The notes below the pieces were generated by a model. It saw only the letters and a program-made list of their open reading frames with translations. It ran no database searches and was not told the origin of the DNA. This document shows, piece after piece, positions 61,946-64,000 of a stretch of DNA of 64,000 nucleotides (positions are counted from its first letter, which is position 1; the number at the start of each line of letters is the position of its first letter). Made by a program: the position numbers and the translations under genes. The stretch is taken from positions 1 through 64,000 of the forward strand of contig VXME01000003.1 of assembly GCA_009861545.1 (NCBI GenBank), given 5' to 3'. Source of the stretch: Acidobacteriota bacterium (GTDB taxonomy: Bacteria > Acidobacteriota > Vicinamibacteria > Vicinamibacterales > UBA8438).

Positions 61946-63751
61946 TCAGCGCGGACGAGGCAGCTCCGTCAGGGCGTCCCGGGGCGCCGACAGCCGTTGC
62001 CGCGCCCACGCCCGCACGTCTTCTTCGTGCGTGAACAGAATCACCTGCGTTTCCGCCCCTACCGCCTGCAGGGTTTCCAGCACGGTCTGCTTGCGCTCGA
62101 CGTCGCACGCGGCCACCACATCGTCGAGGATCAGCGGGCAGACCTCCCCCGGCGCGACGAGATGGCGCGAGAGGGCGAGCCGCAGCAGCAGGTAGATCTG
62201 CTCGGCGGCGCCGTGCGAAAGGAGCGCGGCGCGCCGCCAGGGGCCGTGGCCGTTCCGGACGTCGACCTGCAGGGATTCCGGATCGACCTTGCAGTCGGTG
62301 TAGCGCCCGCCGGTGACCCGCGGCAGCCACTCGAGGGCGGTAGCGCGGAGCACGGGCGCCACGTTGCGGTGCACGCGCTCCTCGGCGCGCTCGAGGAACT
62401 CGATGGTCCTGGCCAGCGTCCGGTCGAGCTTTTCGACCCGCCCCAGCTCGCTTCGTGCGGCAGCCAGCTCGTCCTCCGCATCCGCCATGTTGGGCACGTC
62501 CCCGGCGAGCTGCTCGATCCGGCCGCGGGCGGTATGGCAGGCGTCGCGCGCCCTGCGGGCCTCGTGCTCCGCGGCTTCGAGCCGGTCCGGCGCCGCGCCG
62601 CGCGCCGCCTGGAGCGCGCTCGGGTCCACCGGCTCGGCCAGCGCAACGGCCTCGTCACGCAGGCGTCCGGCTTCGGCCCGGAGCTCCCCGAGCAGCCGTC
62701 GCCCTTCCGCCGCCGCTGCCGCCGCCCGCCGCTTCGAGAGCCACCACCACGCCAGATAGCCGAGACCCGGGGCGCCGGTGAGAAGGCCCGGCAGGCTGAA
62801 ATCGGTCAGGGCCAGTGCGACGCCGGCCGCCACCGCGGCCGCGGCGACGTACGGCGCCGCGGCGTGGACTACGGCCGCGGTCCGCGGCCCTGACCCCGCA
62901 GCGGCGGAACGGGGAGGTCCGGCGGGGAACAGGGCCGGGAGCTCCGCCGCGTGGCCCGCCCGGCGCTCGGCGTCTTCCGCGGCCTCTGCCGCGCGCGCCG
63001 CCCGCAGCGCCGCCGCCTCCTCCTCGAGTGCTTGCGCTTCCCGTGCGAGTTGCTCTACATCGCGTCGGCGAGCGAGATAGTGCGCCTGGGCTTCCCGTGC
63101 CCGTTCCAGGGCCGACAGCGCGGCGTCCACCCGTTCGCGGGAAGTCCGCAGCGGCTTCTTCGGAGCGTGCTCGGACCCCACCTGTTCCTTGCGGTACGTG
63201 GCGAGCAGCTCCAGGGCCCGTGCGGCGGTCTCGTCTGCGCCGGCCGTTGCCGCGGCGCGCTGCAAATCCTCCTGGAGCGCGCCGGCGTCATTGAGCAGCC
63301 CGAGGATTTGCGCCTGCCGGACGCAGGCCACGCCGAGGAAGGACCGGCGGTTGAGTCCGAGCCACCGTGATCCGTCCGGTGCGCCCTCGTACGTGATCCG
63401 GCCCGCGTAGTCGCGCCCGGCCAGGTCGGCGTCGACGGCGCTGGAGTTGACCCGGTTGGCGAGGTCGTGATGCAGCTCGACGCGGTGGCCGTCCTCGAGC
63501 GCCACCACGGCCGAGACCGCCCATTCGCCGTTGCCGTCCCAGGGCCGGTGGCGGTCCCGGAAACGCTTGTCCTCCGCGCTCAGCCCACCCTTGCGTCGCC
63601 GCATGCCGCAGAGCCCGGCGTAGAGTGCTGCGTGCCACGTCGATTTGCCCGCCTCGTTCGTCCCATAGACCACGTTCAGGCCCGGTGCCAGGGTCAGGGT
63701 GTCGTCGTCGAACGGCCCGAAGGGGTGCGCGCGAACCGATTCGAACCGCAT
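61946..63751 (-). CDS. YhaN-like SMC/Rad50-type ATPase
   Basis: A 601-residue AAA ATPase of the RecF/SbcC/YhaN group. Walker A is GTNEAGKST (30-38) right after the N-terminal strand FESVRAHPFGPFDD; coiled-coil segments run about 195-260 and 340-455; two hydrophobic stretches (VHAAAPYVAAAAVAAGVALAL and TGAPGLGYLAWWW) lie between them, as in YhaN; the signature LSHGAAEQIYLLLRLAL and Walker B CPLILDDVVAACD are C-terminal. It starts four bases after the stop of the upstream nuclease-like gene. Likely involved in DNA-end processing (family inference). Confidence 0.82.
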   Translation of the reverse strand: MRFESVRAHPFGPFDDDTLTLAPGLNVVYGTNEAGKSTWHAALYAGLCGMRRRKGGLSAEDKRFRDRHRPWDGNGEWAVSAVVALEDGHRVELHHDLANRVNSSAVDADLAGRDYAGRITYEGAPDGSRWLGLNRRSFLGVACVRQAQILGLLNDAGALQEDLQRAAATAGADETAARALELLATYRKEQVGSEHAPKKPLRTSRERVDAALSALERAREAQAHYLARRRDVEQLAREAQALEEEAAALRAARAAEAAEDAERRAGHAAELPALFPAGPPRSAAAGSGPRTAAVVHAAAPYVAAAAVAAGVALALTDFSLPGLLTGAPGLGYLAWWWLSKRRAAAAAAEGRRLLGELRAEAGRLRDEAVALAEPVDPSALQAARGAAPDRLEAAEHEARRARDACHTARGRIEQLAGDVPNMADAEDELAAARSELGRVEKLDRTLARTIEFLERAEERVHRNVAPVLRATALEWLPRVTGGRYTDCKVDPESLQVDVRNGHGPWRRAALLSHGAAEQIYLLLRLALSRHLVAPGEVCPLILDDVVAACDVERKQTVLETLQAVGAETQVILFTHEEDVRAWARQRLSAPRDALTELPRPR

Positions 63752-63754
63752 CGG

Positions 63755-64000
63755 TCAGAGGGTCTCCAGGTCCGTCCGGCCTTCGAGCGCCCGCAGGCCG
63801 GCCGCCAGCACACGCCGCGCCTCGTCGTCCGGCAGCCCGGCCTCGAGCACGTCCCGTACGAACTGGCCGCGTACCGTCTCTTCCCGGACTATCTCCTCGG
63901 TGTCGTAGCCTGCGTGCATGGCGGAGAAGCGGACCTGGACGGCATCGAAGGACCGGAGCAGCACCTGGCGCAGATCCTCCTCGCGGAGGTCGACCTCGGG
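63755..64000 (-). CDS. C-terminal end of YhaO-like (SbcD-type) exonuclease, partial
   Basis: The frame is open from the window edge to its stop at 63755-63757; only the last 81 residues are seen. They read DLREEDLRQVLLRSFDAVQ ... GQFVRDVLEAGLPDDEARRVLAAGLRALEGRTDL, helical and without catalytic motifs, as expected for the tail of an SbcD/YhaO-type metallophosphoesterase. Assignment rests mainly on its coupling to the YhaN-like gene three bases downstream. The catalytic part lies outside the window. Confidence 0.6.
   Translation of the reverse strand, partial: PEVDLREEDLRQVLLRSFDAVQVRFSAMHAGYDTEEIVREETVRGQFVRDVLEAGLPDDEARRVLAAGLRALEGRTDLETL

Overview
The window is very GC-rich, gene-dense bacterial DNA with no rRNA, tRNA or CRISPR visible. 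Gene content points to an Acidobacteriota bacterium, most likely of the Vicinamibacteria type (inference). The signs are an acidobacterial PadR regulator plus duplicated-permease (ADOP) pair, an acidobacterial VWFA-type protein, DUF1592/DUF1552 pairs, three PQQ dehydrogenases, and four paralogues of a secreted family typical of these genomes. The first ~100 bases are G/C homopolymer runs that look like a contig-end artefact.

Layout. 0.1-8.4 kb: divergent dipeptidase (pepD) and acyl-CoA ligase, the PadR/ADOP operon, a cupin, and pyruvate kinase with an apparent CTG start. 8.6-14.4 kb: a secreted cassette of DUF1592 haem protein, Tat-exported DUF1552 protein and ankyrin protein. 14.6-17.7 kb: small secreted or effector-binding proteins, a lysozyme-like lipoprotein and an SDR. 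17.9-22.3 kb: transketolase-like enzyme plus PQQ dehydrogenase. 22.3-29.3 kb: three paralogues of an uncharacterised secreted family, interspersed with a cytochrome c, a Vgb-like propeller with its own haem site, and an NTF2-like lipoprotein. 29.6-36.3 kb: NCS2 permease with a C-terminal ATPase-like domain, second PQQ dehydrogenase, exported HpaI-type aldolase and an orphan DUF1800 protein. 36.5-38.5 kb: an MNT/HEPN toxin-antitoxin pair whose MNT protein carries an N-terminal PD-(D/E)xK-like domain, followed by a decayed Uma2 gene. 38.7-47.1 kb (minus strand): PQQ dehydrogenase with N-terminal cytochrome c, a VOC protein, and a second ankyrin/DUF1552/DUF1592 cassette in the same transcriptional order as the first. 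47.3-53.1 kb: Tat-exported MmgE/PrpD protein, CocE-type hydrolase overlapping a VWFA protein, and the fourth paralogue. 53.3-59.7 kb: one co-directional run of NMT1-type ABC importer, CPA2 antiporter and prolyl oligopeptidase. 59.7-64 kb: secreted M28 peptidase, Phd/VapC toxin-antitoxin, and a YhaN-like ATPase with the end of its YhaO-like nuclease partner.

Common theme (inference): much of the window encodes exported oxidative and hydrolytic enzymes. These include quinoproteins, c-type haem proteins, peptidases, and exported versions of normally cytoplasmic folds, fitting an aerobic heterotroph that processes organic matter in the periplasm. Two items stand out as possibly undescribed: the repeated DUF1592-DUF1552-ankyrin cassette and the nuclease-like-MNT/HEPN module.
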